64,000 nt of DNA, from assembly GCF_001541345.2 (NCBI RefSeq), contig NZ_LMVL02000001.1, positions 682,001 to 746,000 of the forward strand, written 5' to 3'. Both the position numbers and the translations under genes were made by a program. Origin of the DNA: Gillisella vitis. GTDB taxonomy: Bacteria > Pseudomonadota > Alphaproteobacteria > Rhizobiales > Rhizobiaceae. This document shows positions 27,336-37,300 of the stretch, in pieces. The first letter of the stretch is position 1. Every line of letters starts with the position of its first letter. The notes beneath the pieces were generated by a model, which was not told the origin of the DNA, made no database searches, and saw nothing but the letters and a program-made list of their open reading frames with translations.

Positions 27336-28517
27336 TCAGCCCTTGGCTGCGCCGATCTTTTCGTCCCAAATGCGGAAAGCATCGACGATCTTTGATGGAT
27401 CGAGTGGCACTTCCAGCGGGTTGTTGGCGATCCAGCCGTCATATTCCTTGCGGCCAAATTCGGCGATGGCGTCCTGGCTCTTCTGGGGCGCCATGGCAAT
27501 CGTCACATCCTTGACCGCCGGGCCGGGATAGAAATAGCCATCGTCAAAGGCAATCGCCTGTTGTTGGGGCTGAAGAATGAAGTTGATGACATCCAGCAAG
27601 ACCGCGAGCTTTTCTTCCGAAACACCCTTTGGAATAACAGCATAATGGGCGTCGGTGACCCAATGGAAGCCTTTGAGGGTTGCCACCTTGGCCTCTTCCG
27701 GCACGATGCCGAGCACGCGGGGATTGATATCCCAGCCGGTGGTGGTGACGACAATGTCGCGGGTGCCTTCGCCAAGCTCCTTCATCACCTGCGTGGTGCC
27801 GGTGCCGTAATATTCGACGTTTTCGCCGATTGCCTTCAGGTAATCCCAGGTCTTGGCCCAGCCATTGACGGGATCTTTGGGGTCTTTATCACCCAGCAGG
27901 TAGGGAAGACCCATCAGGAATGTCCGGCCCGGGCCGGAATTGGCGGGGCGCGCATACATGAAGCGCTTTGGATTGGCCTTGGTCCAGGCCAGCAGTTCCT
28001 CGGCAGTGCCCGGCACCTGCTTGACCCTGTCAGGCATATATTCGATCAACGGCCCAGACGGATAATAGGTAACGACGACGCCCTGGTTTTGGGCCAGCGC
28101 CTGCATCTTGAAGGCCTGCGGTAGCAGGATTTTCTCAAGATCCGGCAGGTCTGCCTTATGGGCGGACAGATCAACCCAAAGTCCTTGCGAAAGACCAGCG
28201 GCCAGCGCATCCGTGCCGGTTAGTACCAGGTCGATATCGACCTTGCCCGCGGCCTGTTGCGCCTTAAGCTTTGATGGCAATTCCGGGGCCGGGGCCTTTG
28301 TGAAGGCAAAACGCGACACCCATTGCGGTTTTGCCGCAGCATATTTCTCGAACATGCCCTGGGTCAGTGCCAGGTTGCCGGCCACATCAGCGACGGTGAT
28401 GGTGACAGGACTGGCCGGTTGCTTGGGGGCGGCCATGCCAAGACGCGGCAACAGGCTTAGTCCGGCAACACCAGCAGCCGTGCCTATGAATGTTCTTCTA
28501 TTGATCGTCACCAACAT
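27336..28517 (-). CDS. Extracellular solute-binding protein, family 1, Tat-like signal
   Basis: About 393-aa periplasmic binding protein. The N-terminus INRRTFIGTAAGVAGLSLLP carries a twin-arginine and hydrophobic core, suggesting Tat export. The best start is ambiguous: ATG 28517 sits only two bases after GGGAGG, while the in-frame GTG at 28511 has ideal spacing and would give MTINRRTF. The longer version from 28589 has no support. Ligand class is that of polyamine/iron/phosphonate-type binding proteins, yet the gene lies beside a glycoside hydrolase and a ROK kinase, so a sugar or polyol is possible. Confidence 0.83.
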   Translation of the reverse strand: MLVTINRRTFIGTAAGVAGLSLLPRLGMAAPKQPASPVTITVADVAGNLALTQGMFEKYAAAKPQWVSRFAFTKAPAPELPSKLKAQQAAGKVDIDLVLTGTDALAAGLSQGLWVDLSAHKADLPDLEKILLPQAFKMQALAQNQGVVVTYYPSGPLIEYMPDRVKQVPGTAEELLAWTKANPKRFMYARPANSGPGRTFLMGLPYLLGDKDPKDPVNGWAKTWDYLKAIGENVEYYGTGTTQVMKELGEGTRDIVVTTTGWDINPRVLGIVPEEAKVATLKGFHWVTDAHYAVIPKGVSEEKLAVLLDVINFILQPQQQAIAFDDGYFYPGPAVKDVTIAMAPQKSQDAIAEFGRKEYDGWIANNPLEVPLDPSKIVDAFRIWDEKIGAAKG

Positions 28518-28704
28518 ATCCTCCCAGATTTCCACCCTCGAAAAGGGCTCCCGATGATAGTGATATGTTAGTATGCGACTTGATGTCAACGTATAGATGC
28601 AGGCATATTATCGTGACGACATGTATGCTGCATTTCAGAACTGTCTTGGGAGAATAGGACAGGAGACCCATAAGCCCGGGAACGGGTTTTAACAGTTCCT
28701 CGTC

Positions 28705-30450
28705 TTAGGCGGCGTGGCCATTGGCAATCGCCGCTTCAACCTGCGGTCTGTATTGCAGGATGGCGGCGGCGTGCATGCCGGTCCAGCCCTGGAGCAACGA
28801 GCCGCGCCCAAAGGGCGGTGAGAAATATTCGACCGAGCCGATCCAGCCGTTTTCAAGGCTTGTCTGCCACCAGCGCAGCATCGGATAATCCCAGCCATCC
28901 ATGCCGTATTTCAATCGCTGCTCAGCATAGAGGCCGGAAAGATAGGGCCAGTCGGAGCCGTTGTGATAGCGATAGGCAAAGGCGGATTTTGCGCGGGTAT
29001 CGGCGGGTCGTTTGAACGGCGGCCAGGCGCACATCACACCCCAGTCGCCATAGGGCTGGCGGGCATTGTTGCGGGTTTCCAGCAGGGCCGCGACATGGCC
29101 AAGCACGGTTCTGGCGCGTTCACCTGACACGGCATCGAACCGCAGCAGCGTCAGGCTGTCGAGTGTCAGATGATCTTCGACGAAATCGCTTTTCAGGCCG
29201 TAATCGGCATACCAGCCATGGGGGGTGAGAAGCGCTTCATCCAGCGATGCGCGGGCGGTGATTGCCGTCTGCTTTGCCTCTTTGGCCAAAGCCTCGTCCT
29301 GATGGGCGCCGAATTCTGCGATTGCATCCAGCGCGCCGATCCAGAGCCCGAGATCATAGGCGACATAGCCATGGCGGTAGACGTTGTCGGCCCAATCTCG
29401 GTCATGCCGTGGCTTGATGGGCAAGCCGTTTCCGGCTGTGTCGAAGCCCTGATAGCGGCGGAAAATCGCTTCGATGGTTTTCCAGTGACGGGTAAGGACG
29501 GTTGTGTCGCCGGTGGTGCGGATATAATCGCCAATCGTTAGGATGAAAAACAGCGGACTGTCGAAATGATCACTCCACCAGTCGGTGCGCCGCAGATGCT
29601 CCATCTTATAGTCGTCGGAGGTGGTGCGGAATTTCTCCCATTCCTCGCCCTGTTTCGGGCCGGTCAGAATGACGCCGCTCGGGCTTTCACCATCGGGCTG
29701 GATGCCGGTTGCTAGCAGGTCGATCTGGCCCCGGACGGCCTCCGGTTCGAGATGCAGCAGGGCCTGCAAGGTCCAGTAGCCGTCGCGGTAATAGGTGCGG
29801 GTCGGGGCGCTATAGGCCTGGCCTGCGGCAAGCCCCAGAAAGGAACCGTCTTCGGCACGGCGAATGCTGGAGAGCGAGGCATGGGCGCTCTGGATTGCCA
29901 TGCTGCGCATCAGCGGTGGGGCTTGGGGCAGCAGGTCGCAGCGCGTCACATGGGCCTTGCTCTCGGCAATGATCGTCTCGACAGGCAGAGCCATGCCCCG
30001 TTCGGCTTCCGTGTCGCTGGCACCTGCGGCAATGACGATCACGCCGTCGCCTTTGTCTTCAACCATGGCCACACCCCATGGTGTGCGGATAATCCGCCTT
30101 GCCCCGCTGCGCGTTACTTTTTCCGGCTTGGTCAGTGTTCCCCACCAGGCGCATCGTCGTGCCGGGCGTGTGGATTTCAACTGGCTGCCGGTTAGCATCA
30201 GGACCGGGGCGGATTGGGCGACATAGAGGCCATGGTCTTTGCCGGTCATCTGGTTCGGCCCATAGACGAAGGGGCCGGTCCAAGCGTGAAGGGTGATGTT
30301 TGCGATCCGGCCGCAACCCCATAGTGACAGCTCAAGCCGTCCTTCCGGCAGAAAATCACCTTGCAAGCGGGGCGCCATGAATGCGAGTTGCAAGGGCAAT
30401 TCGCTTTCCACCAATCCGTCTGTCCGCGCAGTTGCCTTGGCTTTTTCCAT
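28705..30450 (-). CDS. (Alpha/alpha)6-barrel glycoside hydrolase (GH63/GH133-like)
   Basis: 581-aa cytosolic protein without signal peptide. After an N-terminal beta-rich region (about 1-180) it shows an (alpha/alpha)6 glycosidase barrel, with conserved-looking segments such as TRTYYRDGYWTLQALL, DRDWADNVYRHGYVAYDLG and YHNGSDWPYLSGLY. This matches the trehalase / glucosidase / amylo-1,6-glucosidase superfamily; the exact GH family is unsure. Likely hydrolyses an imported oligosaccharide or glucoside, with the ROK kinase upstream phosphorylating the sugar. Confidence 0.78.
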   Translation of the reverse strand: MEKAKATARTDGLVESELPLQLAFMAPRLQGDFLPEGRLELSLWGCGRIANITLHAWTGPFVYGPNQMTGKDHGLYVAQSAPVLMLTGSQLKSTRPARRCAWWGTLTKPEKVTRSGARRIIRTPWGVAMVEDKGDGVIVIAAGASDTEAERGMALPVETIIAESKAHVTRCDLLPQAPPLMRSMAIQSAHASLSSIRRAEDGSFLGLAAGQAYSAPTRTYYRDGYWTLQALLHLEPEAVRGQIDLLATGIQPDGESPSGVILTGPKQGEEWEKFRTTSDDYKMEHLRRTDWWSDHFDSPLFFILTIGDYIRTTGDTTVLTRHWKTIEAIFRRYQGFDTAGNGLPIKPRHDRDWADNVYRHGYVAYDLGLWIGALDAIAEFGAHQDEALAKEAKQTAITARASLDEALLTPHGWYADYGLKSDFVEDHLTLDSLTLLRFDAVSGERARTVLGHVAALLETRNNARQPYGDWGVMCAWPPFKRPADTRAKSAFAYRYHNGSDWPYLSGLYAEQRLKYGMDGWDYPMLRWWQTSLENGWIGSVEYFSPPFGRGSLLQGWTGMHAAAILQYRPQVEAAIANGHAA

Positions 30451-30467
30451 GTCTCTCCCCTGTCACG

Positions 30468-31484
30468 CTATAGGTTTTTCGTATCGGATTTTTCCGCATG
30501 CGGGATGCGATTTTTCAAGGCCAGTGCCACGGCGCCAATCATCCCCGCCTGCACGCCGAGCCTGCTTTGTTTCAAAGGGCTTTCGAACGGCAGCAAGGGT
30601 TGCAGATGGGCCTGTAAAAGGCTGAAGAATTCTGGTTGGGAGCCGATGCCGCCGCCAATCACCGTGACTGCCGGGTCCAGCAGCGCATGGACGGCGGCAA
30701 TGCCGATCGATGCCTGTTTTGCGACGCTATCGATGGCAGACCGGGCCTGTTCATTGCCTGATCGTGCCAGCGAAAACAGATCGGCAACGGTCTCGCCCTC
30801 TGTGGTGAATCTTTGGCGGATACCGTTCGTGCCAACGCCATCCTCGTAAAGTCCGTTTTCCGACAAGGGTGCTGTCTCATGGGGCGCTGGGCCGACAGGC
30901 AGATAAGCAATTTCGCCAGCCCGGCCAGCCGCCCCGCGCCATGGCTCTCCGTCCAGCACGATACCCATGCCAACGCCGGTTCCGAACGAAACGAACACCA
31001 GTGAGCCAAGCCCTTGACCGGCACCTGCCCATGCTTCGCCATAGGCGGCGAGATTGACATCATTTTCCACAGTCACCGGGCAGGAAACGAAGCGCGACAT
31101 CAGGTCCGCGAGGGGCCGGTCAACCGGCAGAGCCAGATTGGGAGAGAGAGAGGAAAGGCCGGTTTGAGGATCGACAGCGCTTGGAACGCCGATCACCACA
31201 TTGTCCAACTCTTGCGCCACAGCACCGGCATCCGAAAGGAGAGCGGTAATCAGTCTTGCCATTTGCGCGAGAACGGGTGCACCTTCGCCGTGCAGTGTGG
31301 GTTCTTCACGTGTGGCTACGATCTGCTCGTGGGTGCGGGCGATACCGGCCAGAATCTTTGTGCCGCCGAGATCGATGCCGATAACCCACCCATTGCCGAG
31401 GCTACGACTAGAGACTCGGCCACGCCCCCTAGCGTTTTCGCGGGAGCTTTCGGTGTTTAGCAAATGCTTCGCCGAGCTGGGCAC
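30468..31484 (-). CDS. ROK-family protein (sugar kinase type) lacking the zinc motif
   Basis: 338-aa ROK protein starting with GTG at 31484. The ATP-binding IGIDLGGTKI motif (Asp38 to Lys43) and the glycine-rich SFGTGVGMGIV are intact. The usual CxCGxxGCxE zinc-binding motif is absent: after GRAGEIAYLPVG the sequence runs PAPHETAPLSENGLYEDG with no cysteines. There is no N-terminal helix-turn-helix, so a kinase rather than a repressor is more likely. First gene of the minus-strand cluster, divergent from the SBP-5 importer operon. Confidence 0.83.
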   Translation of the reverse strand: MPSSAKHLLNTESSRENARGRGRVSSRSLGNGWVIGIDLGGTKILAGIARTHEQIVATREEPTLHGEGAPVLAQMARLITALLSDAGAVAQELDNVVIGVPSAVDPQTGLSSLSPNLALPVDRPLADLMSRFVSCPVTVENDVNLAAYGEAWAGAGQGLGSLVFVSFGTGVGMGIVLDGEPWRGAAGRAGEIAYLPVGPAPHETAPLSENGLYEDGVGTNGIRQRFTTEGETVADLFSLARSGNEQARSAIDSVAKQASIGIAAVHALLDPAVTVIGGGIGSQPEFFSLLQAHLQPLLPFESPLKQSRLGVQAGMIGAVALALKNRIPHAEKSDTKNL

Positions 31485-32000
31485 AATTGCATTTCCTGTT
31501 TTGTTCGGTGTGTTGACGAACTATTATGGACTGGTATTTGCCCTGTCAAGTCTCTCTCGCCAAGAGGCGGGACATTGCGGAATCGCAGGTAAAGGAGTGA
31601 CAAACGTCAGGCCCAACCCAGGCAATCGCGCTGTTTGGCGGGCTTTTATCCTTCTCCACGAATTCGCTTGACACATAACTGCAAATCCTATTTCGTTCGT
31701 CATGTCAACGAACCAATTAAGAAGTTCCAAGGCATTTGCGGATCCGGTTTTGCCTGGCGGAGGTGGCCAGGAAAGACGATGACAGACTGCATGATTGCAT
31801 CGGTTTTCGGGGCGGCCGGGCAGCAGATTATGCAGGGATAATAAGTTGCTACAGCGATTTTGTGGATGTGGTGACCGCACGGCGCTGTATTTCCCATCAT
31901 CCGCCGTCTCACCTGCAAGGGAACAGCAAGGTGAAGCCGGCCCGCGCAATTGTGTGAACCATCACTTGCGTTCACCGGTGGCCATCAGGAGGAAAATTCG
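31485..32000. promoter_or_regulatory. Divergent control region between ROK gene and SBP-5 importer operon
   Basis: A 516-bp gene-free region. On the minus strand TTGACA (31553-31548) followed at about 15-17 bp by CATAAT/TAATAG resembles a promoter for the ROK gene. On the plus strand TTGACA occurs at 31668-31673. GTTGACGAAC at 31511-31520 has an inverted near-copy around 31702-31711 (GTCAACGAAC-type), which might be a shared operator. No ORF here has coding character. Confidence 0.35.
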
Positions 32001-33902
32001 ATGCAGAAAAGCGTTTTGAAATGGGTTGGCGGTGGTTTTGGCGTCATGCTGTCGCTGAGCAATGCCTATGCGTTCGGCGAGGCGCCGATGCTGAAGAGCC
32101 AGGTCGATGCGGGTAAGCTCCCGCCGGTCGAACAGCGCCTTCCCAAGAAGCCTGCCATCATTCCTGTCTATAACGAGATTGGCACCTATGGCGGCACGCT
32201 CCGGCGCGCCTATAGCGGCATCGGTGACCGCATGGGGTCCACCAAGCTGATCGAAGAGCGCGCCTTGAAGTTACAGCAATCGTCCGACGGCAAGGTCGAT
32301 CTGGTACAGCGTTTCGTTGAAAGCTGGTCGGCCAATGCCGATTCAACCGAATTTACCTTCACGCTGCTCGATGGCATGAAATGGTCCGATGGCGTGCCGG
32401 TGACCACGGAAGATGTGAAATTCTGGTATGAGGATCTATTCCTCAATGCCGATCTGAACCCCAGCCCTCCCGGCTTCCTGTTTTCCGGCGGCAAGCCGAT
32501 GAAGCTCGACATTGTCGATGCGCATACGTTCAAGGTCAGCTTTGCCCAGCCTTATGCGCTGTTTCCTTATGTTCTGGCGGTTCAATCGACGGGATGGCCG
32601 GGTCTCGACAAGCCGAGCTTTATCCAGCCAGCCCATTATCTGAAGAAATTCCTGCCGAAATACAGCACGGCGGCAGAGCTGGATGCCATCGTCAAGGCCA
32701 AGGGTGTTCCCAATTGGCGGGCGCTCTGGGATCTGAAGGGCGTGATCCAGGCCTGGTGGTTGAACCCGGATCTGCCTGTCGTGACCGCCTGGAAGGTCGT
32801 GACGCCGCCACCGGCCAGCACCATCGTTTTCGAGCGTAATCCCTATTACTGGGCAACTGACAAGGCCGGGAACCAGCTTCCCTATATAGACCGGATCGAA
32901 GCCAAGCTCTTCCAGGATCATCAGGCGGTCAACCTGATGATCGTTCAGGGGCAGATCGATTTCCAGTCGCGTTTCGTTGAAGCGCGCGATTATCCGCTGC
33001 TTAAGGAAAACGAACAGGCTGGCAATTACACCGTTCATCCTTGGAAGAGCGGCGAAAACCTGGCGATCATCCCCAATATCAACGATACCAACGAGGTTAA
33101 GCGCAAGCTGTTCGACGATATTCGCTTCCGTGAAGCGTTGAGCATCTCGATTGACCGCGAAGCCATCAACGAAACAGTGTTTTCCGGCCTGGCGATACCA
33201 AGAGCTGCCGCGCCGGCCAAGGGATCACCCTATTACGACCCCGAATTCGAGACCAAGTGGACAGGTCTCGATATTGATCGTGCCAATGCGCTGCTGGACG
33301 AAATCGGTCTGAAGAAGGGTGCCGACGGGTTCCGCACCGGGCCGGATGGCAAGCGCCTCAGCCTGGTGATTGAGACAATTGACGAGAATATTCCGCCTGA
33401 AATGGTTGAGGTGATCCGTCAGGGTTGGCAGCAGATCGGCATTGAAGGGCTGATCCGTTCGGTCGATGAAACCGCCAGCCTTCAGCATATCAAATCCGGC
33501 AATTTCGATATCATCACCGCCTATGCCGACCGGTTGCTGATGCCGCAGGCCGATCCGACCCTGCTGCTTGGTCGCGAATCCTATGCCAACGCTTATTTCG
33601 AATGGTATAATTCCGCTGGCAAGAGCGGCACTGAACCGCCGAAGGATCACCCGATCCGCAAGCTGTTTGACGCCTGGACCGCCGCGTCAAGCTCGAAGAC
33701 CGTGGATGAAGCCAACCAGCACATGAAGGACATGATCAACGTCATGAAGGACAATGTCTGGATGATCGGTCTTGTAGGCGAGTCTGTCACGCCCTTCGTC
33801 GTCAACAACAAGATCGGCAATTTTCCCGATGTGATGACCAACGAAGAAGCCCTGCGCAATGAAGGCAATGCCATTCCGGCGCAGCTGTTCTTCAAAAAAT
33901 GA
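32001..33902 (+). CDS. SBP family 5 extracellular solute-binding protein (AgpA-like)
   Basis: 633-aa periplasmic binding protein of the oligopeptide/oligosaccharide class (SBP_bac_5). A Sec signal peptide (GGGFGVMLSLSNAYA) is followed by LPPVEQRLPKKP and NEIGTYGGTLR, an opening I associate with AgpA-type alpha-galactoside binding proteins of rhizobia. The start ATG 32001 has AGGAGGA eight bases upstream; the ORF extends to 31950 but without support. First gene of a five-gene importer operon. A glycoside ligand would fit the divergent glycosidase/ROK genes. Confidence 0.87.
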   Translation: MQKSVLKWVGGGFGVMLSLSNAYAFGEAPMLKSQVDAGKLPPVEQRLPKKPAIIPVYNEIGTYGGTLRRAYSGIGDRMGSTKLIEERALKLQQSSDGKVDLVQRFVESWSANADSTEFTFTLLDGMKWSDGVPVTTEDVKFWYEDLFLNADLNPSPPGFLFSGGKPMKLDIVDAHTFKVSFAQPYALFPYVLAVQSTGWPGLDKPSFIQPAHYLKKFLPKYSTAAELDAIVKAKGVPNWRALWDLKGVIQAWWLNPDLPVVTAWKVVTPPPASTIVFERNPYYWATDKAGNQLPYIDRIEAKLFQDHQAVNLMIVQGQIDFQSRFVEARDYPLLKENEQAGNYTVHPWKSGENLAIIPNINDTNEVKRKLFDDIRFREALSISIDREAINETVFSGLAIPRAAAPAKGSPYYDPEFETKWTGLDIDRANALLDEIGLKKGADGFRTGPDGKRLSLVIETIDENIPPEMVEVIRQGWQQIGIEGLIRSVDETASLQHIKSGNFDIITAYADRLLMPQADPTLLLGRESYANAYFEWYNSAGKSGTEPPKDHPIRKLFDAWTAASSSKTVDEANQHMKDMINVMKDNVWMIGLVGESVTPFVVNNKIGNFPDVMTNEEALRNEGNAIPAQLFFKK

Positions 33903-34029
33903 TCGGTGACGGCGGCCTGGCACCTTTGCGGGCCGCCGCAAATTTCCTTGTGTGCGAGGACGCGACCGTACAAGGCAATATCAGGGCGTGAAGATGCCCA
34001 TGCATCCTCGCGTGCAAGGGAGTGCAGAT

Positions 34030-34100
34030 ATCTCAAATCCATCGTCGGCTTGAGATGTCGGCAAAAGGAATACGAAGCGTCATTTTCAATGACGCTTCGT
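34030..34100 (+). terminator. Two hairpins between binding-protein and permease genes
   Basis: In the 219-bp gap after the SBP-5 gene there are two inverted repeats. One has 7-bp arms (34030-34036 / 34050-34056). The other is a perfect 13-bp stem with a 3-nt loop (34072-34084 / 34088-34100). The second is strong enough for mRNA 3'-end protection or partial termination and lacks a T-tract. Confidence 0.6.
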
Positions 34101-34121
34101 CGGAATGGTCGGGAGAACGTG

Positions 34122-35108
34122 ATGACATCCTATATCTTGAACCGGTTTGCCTGGGCCATTCCCATGCTGTTTCTGGTGTCCATCGCCGCCTTCACGGTCA
34201 TCCAGCTGCCTCCAGGCGATTACGCCACAGCCCTTGTCGCGGAAATGCGGGCGAATGGCGATACCCCGCCTGAAGGTACCGAGGAGCGGTTGCGCCATCA
34301 GCTCGGCCTGGATCGTCCCATGTATGAGCAATATTCGCAGTGGATCGGTAATATCGTTCTGCACGGTGATTTCGGCACCTCCTTGACCTACAATCAGCCA
34401 GTCTCCAACCTGATCTGGGGTCGGTTGGCGCTGACCCTGGCAATCTCCTTTTCATCGCTATTGCTCACCTGGGTGATTGCCATCCCGATTGGGGTCTATG
34501 CCGCCGCGCGGCAATATTCGTTCCTCGACTATTTTTTCACCGTTTTTGGCTTTCTCGGCCGTGGGTTCCCGGAGTTTCTCTCTGCCCTGATCCTGATGTG
34601 GCTGGCCTATTCCTGGATGGGCATGAATGTCGGCGGGTTGTTTTCTCCGCAGATGCAGGATGCGCCCTGGAGCCTTGCCAAGGTCGCCGACATGCTCGGC
34701 CATCTGTGGATTCCGCTGCTGGTGCTTTCGACCAGCGGTGCGGCTGGCCTGATCCGCATCGTGCGCGCCAATATGCTGGATGAGCTGAACAAGCCCTATG
34801 TCGAAACCGCAATGGCCCAAGGCCTGACGGAATGGAGCGTCATTTGGCGCTATCCGGTGCGGGTGGCGCTCAACCCGTTCATTTCGACCATTGGCTGGGC
34901 GCTGCCAGCGCTGATTTCCGGGGATGTCATCACATCCGTGGTCCTGAACCTGCCGACCACCGGACCGCTGCTGCTGCGCGCGCTGCAAAGCCAGGACATG
35001 TATCTGTCGGGAAGCTTCATCCTCATTCTCGGCGTCTTCACGATCCTCGGTACCATCGTGTCCGATATCCTGCTGGCGGTCTCCGATCCGCGCATCCGCT
35101 ACCGATAG
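34122..35108 (+). CDS. DppB/OppB-type ABC permease
   Basis: 328-aa inner-membrane permease. N-terminal TM helix SYILNRFAWAIPMLFLVSI, then the OppB-type loop LGLDRPMYEQYSQWIGNIVLHGDFGTS, and a coupling loop around YVETAMAQGLTEWSVIWRYP. The start at ATG 34122 is set by GGGAGAA upstream and the family N-terminus; the in-frame extension to 33906 runs through the hairpin region and is rejected. Confidence 0.88.
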   Translation: MTSYILNRFAWAIPMLFLVSIAAFTVIQLPPGDYATALVAEMRANGDTPPEGTEERLRHQLGLDRPMYEQYSQWIGNIVLHGDFGTSLTYNQPVSNLIWGRLALTLAISFSSLLLTWVIAIPIGVYAAARQYSFLDYFFTVFGFLGRGFPEFLSALILMWLAYSWMGMNVGGLFSPQMQDAPWSLAKVADMLGHLWIPLLVLSTSGAAGLIRIVRANMLDELNKPYVETAMAQGLTEWSVIWRYPVRVALNPFISTIGWALPALISGDVITSVVLNLPTTGPLLLRALQSQDMYLSGSFILILGVFTILGTIVSDILLAVSDPRIRYR

Positions 35109-35117
35109 GAGCAGACC

Positions 35118-36257
35118 ATGACCAATGTAACGCTCAACGACATGGATGAGGCCCGGCCCGAAGCCGGGCGTGCGGAAAAACTCTATCAGGCCAGCCCCCG
35201 GCAATTGATGTGGTGGCGGTTCAAGCGCCATAAGGTGGCGATGGTTTCGGGGATTATCCTCATCCTGGCCTATCTGGTCACCGGACTAGCCGAATTCACG
35301 GCACCCTATGATGCATTCCAGGGCAATGCCCGTACGACATTGCTGCCGCCCCAGGCACTGCATCTGTTTGACGAGGAGGGGAATTTCCACGGCCCCTTCG
35401 TCTATGCGACGACCCGCACCCGCGATCCCGTAACCTTGAGGCCGATGTACAAGCCGGATACGACCAAGATCGTGCCGATCCGATTTTTCGTCCAGGGACA
35501 GACCTATCGGTTCTGGGGCTTGATCGAGGGGAACCTGCGTCTGTTTGGTGCTGAAGGGCAGGACAAGATCAACCTGCTCGGCACCGATACGCTGGGACGC
35601 GATGTGCTGTCGCGGTTGATCTATGGTGGGCGCATTTCGCTGTCGGTCGGTCTGATCGGCGTTGCCGTCAGCTTCGTTCTCGGCCTGACATTGGGATCAA
35701 TTTCCGGCTATTTCGGCGGGATCACCGATAATATCGTCCAGCGCGGCATGGAATTCCTGCGCTGTATTCCCACCATCCCGCTGTGGATGGGGCTTGCCGC
35801 CGCCCTGCCGATCACCTGGGATCCGCTGTTTGTCTATTTCCTCGTGACGCTGCTGTTGTCGCTGATTGGCTGGACCTATGTAGCCCGCACCGTTCGGGGC
35901 CGTTTCCTGTCGGTGAAAAACGAGGATTTCGTGCTGGCCGCCCGGTTTTGCGGCACCTCGGAATCGAGGATCATTACCCGACACATGCTGCCGTCGATGA
36001 CCAGCTATATCATCGCGGCACTGACGCTTTCCGTGCCGGACATGATCCTTGGGGAGACGGCATTGAGCTTTCTTGGTCTTGGCCTGCGTCCGCCGGTGGT
36101 GAGCTGGGGTGTGCTGCTGCAAGAGGCGCAAAACCTGCGCACAATCTCGCAGGCGCCTTGGCTGTTAGCGCCGGGGGCGGCCATCGTCATCGTCGTCCTT
36201 GCCTTCAATTTTCTCGGCGACGGCCTGCGCGATGCAGCCGATCCCTACAGCAAATGA
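35118..36257 (+). CDS. DppC/OppC-type ABC permease
   Basis: 379-aa inner-membrane permease, longer than the usual 300 aa because of an extra periplasmic segment after the first helix (about residues 60-150). This long form is typical for the AgpC-like oligosaccharide branch. It carries LGTDTLGRDVLSRLIYGGR and the coupling loop FVLAARFCGTSESRIITRH. The ATG lies 9 bp after the partner permease stop with GGAG upstream. Confidence 0.87.
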   Translation: MTNVTLNDMDEARPEAGRAEKLYQASPRQLMWWRFKRHKVAMVSGIILILAYLVTGLAEFTAPYDAFQGNARTTLLPPQALHLFDEEGNFHGPFVYATTRTRDPVTLRPMYKPDTTKIVPIRFFVQGQTYRFWGLIEGNLRLFGAEGQDKINLLGTDTLGRDVLSRLIYGGRISLSVGLIGVAVSFVLGLTLGSISGYFGGITDNIVQRGMEFLRCIPTIPLWMGLAAALPITWDPLFVYFLVTLLLSLIGWTYVARTVRGRFLSVKNEDFVLAARFCGTSESRIITRHMLPSMTSYIIAALTLSVPDMILGETALSFLGLGLRPPVVSWGVLLQEAQNLRTISQAPWLLAPGAAIVIVVLAFNFLGDGLRDAADPYSK

Positions 36258-37300
36258 GTGACGTCATGCCCCCAGAGAGCGTAAAGCCTGTTATCGAGAT
36301 CGATAATCTCAAGGTTCACTTTCATGTCCGAGAAGGGGTGGTCAGGGCCGTCGATGGCGTCAACCTGAAACTGATGCCGGGCGAAGTGCTTGGCATCGTT
36401 GGGGAAAGTGGTTCTGGAAAATCCATTACGGTGCGGGCAATCATGCAATTGCTGCCCAAGGTTGGCAAGATTTCCGATGGCCAGATCCTGTTCAATGGGG
36501 TTCCCGGCAAGACGACCGACATTGCCAGGCTGGATCGTAATGGCCGTGACATGCGCGCCCTGCGCGGTGGCCGGATTGGTATGATCTTTCAGGAGCCGAT
36601 GACGGCACTGTCGCCGGTCCATACCATTGGCCATCAGGTGATGACGCCGATCCTGCTGCATAGCCAAGGCAGCAAGGCGGATGCCGAAAAACGCGCCAAG
36701 GAAGTGCTCGACATGGTCCGGCTGCCGCGTATCGATGAGATGATGCGCAGCTATCCGCACCAGCTTTCTGGCGGCATGCGCCAGCGCGCCATGATCGCCA
36801 TTGCGCTCGCCTGTCGGCCGCAGGTGTTGATTGCCGACGAGCCGACAACGGCGCTGGACGTGACCACCGAGGCGCAGATCCTTGATCTTCTGAAGGAGTT
36901 GAGAGCCGAGCTTGGCATGTCGATCATCTTCATCACCCATAATTTCGGCGTGGTCGCCGATATCGCTGACCGGGTCTCGGTGATGTATCTCGGCAATGTC
37001 GTGGAAACCGGGCGGACCGAGGATATTTTCTACGATCCGAAACATCCCTATACGCGGGCATTGCTCAATTCCATCCCACGGCTTGGGGCGGCGAAACAGC
37101 ACCGGCTGAACACCATTCCCGGCATGATTCCTGATCCCTTCAACCTGCCTGATGGCTGCGTGTTTCACCCCCGATGCGGGCTTGCCAGAGACGGCGACTG
37201 TCGGCGCATCTACCCACCCGTCACCCGGATCGATGATGAACGCATGGCCCGTTGTCATGTTGTCGCGGAAGCGACGCAAGCAGGGAGGGCCGCCCAATGA
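36254..37300 (+). CDS. DppD/OppD-type ABC ATPase
   Basis: 348-aa ATPase with Walker A GESGSGKS, signature [14 protein letters not shown] and Walker [12 protein letters not shown], and the C-terminal oligopeptide-type extension with the cysteine-containing [15 protein letters not shown], a probable Fe-S site common to this family. The start ATG 36254 overlaps the permease stop (ATGA); the longer frame back to 35783 overlaps the permease and is not real. Confidence 0.9.
   Translation: MSDVMPPESVKPVIEIDNLKVHFHVREGVVRAVDGVNLKLMPGEVLGIVGESGSGKSITVRAIMQLLPKVGKISDGQILFNGVPGKTTDIARLDRNGRDMRALRGGRIGMIFQEPMTALSPVHTIGHQVMTPILLHSQGSKADAEKRAKEVLDMVRLPRIDEMMRSYPHQLSGGMRQRAMIAIALACRPQVLIADEPTTALDVTTEAQILDLLKELRAELGMSIIFITHNFGVVADIADRVSVMYLGNVVETGRTEDIFYDPKHPYTRALLNSIPRLGAAKQHRLNTIPGMIPDPFNLPDGCVFHPRCGLARDGDCRRIYPPVTRIDDERMARCHVVAEATQAGRAAQ

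Noticed and set aside
31524..31949. Minus-strand open frame of 141 codons in the ROK/importer gap, considered as a lost ROK repressor helix-turn-helix.
   Set aside because: The translation shows no helix-turn-helix and no similarity to ROK repressor N-termini.
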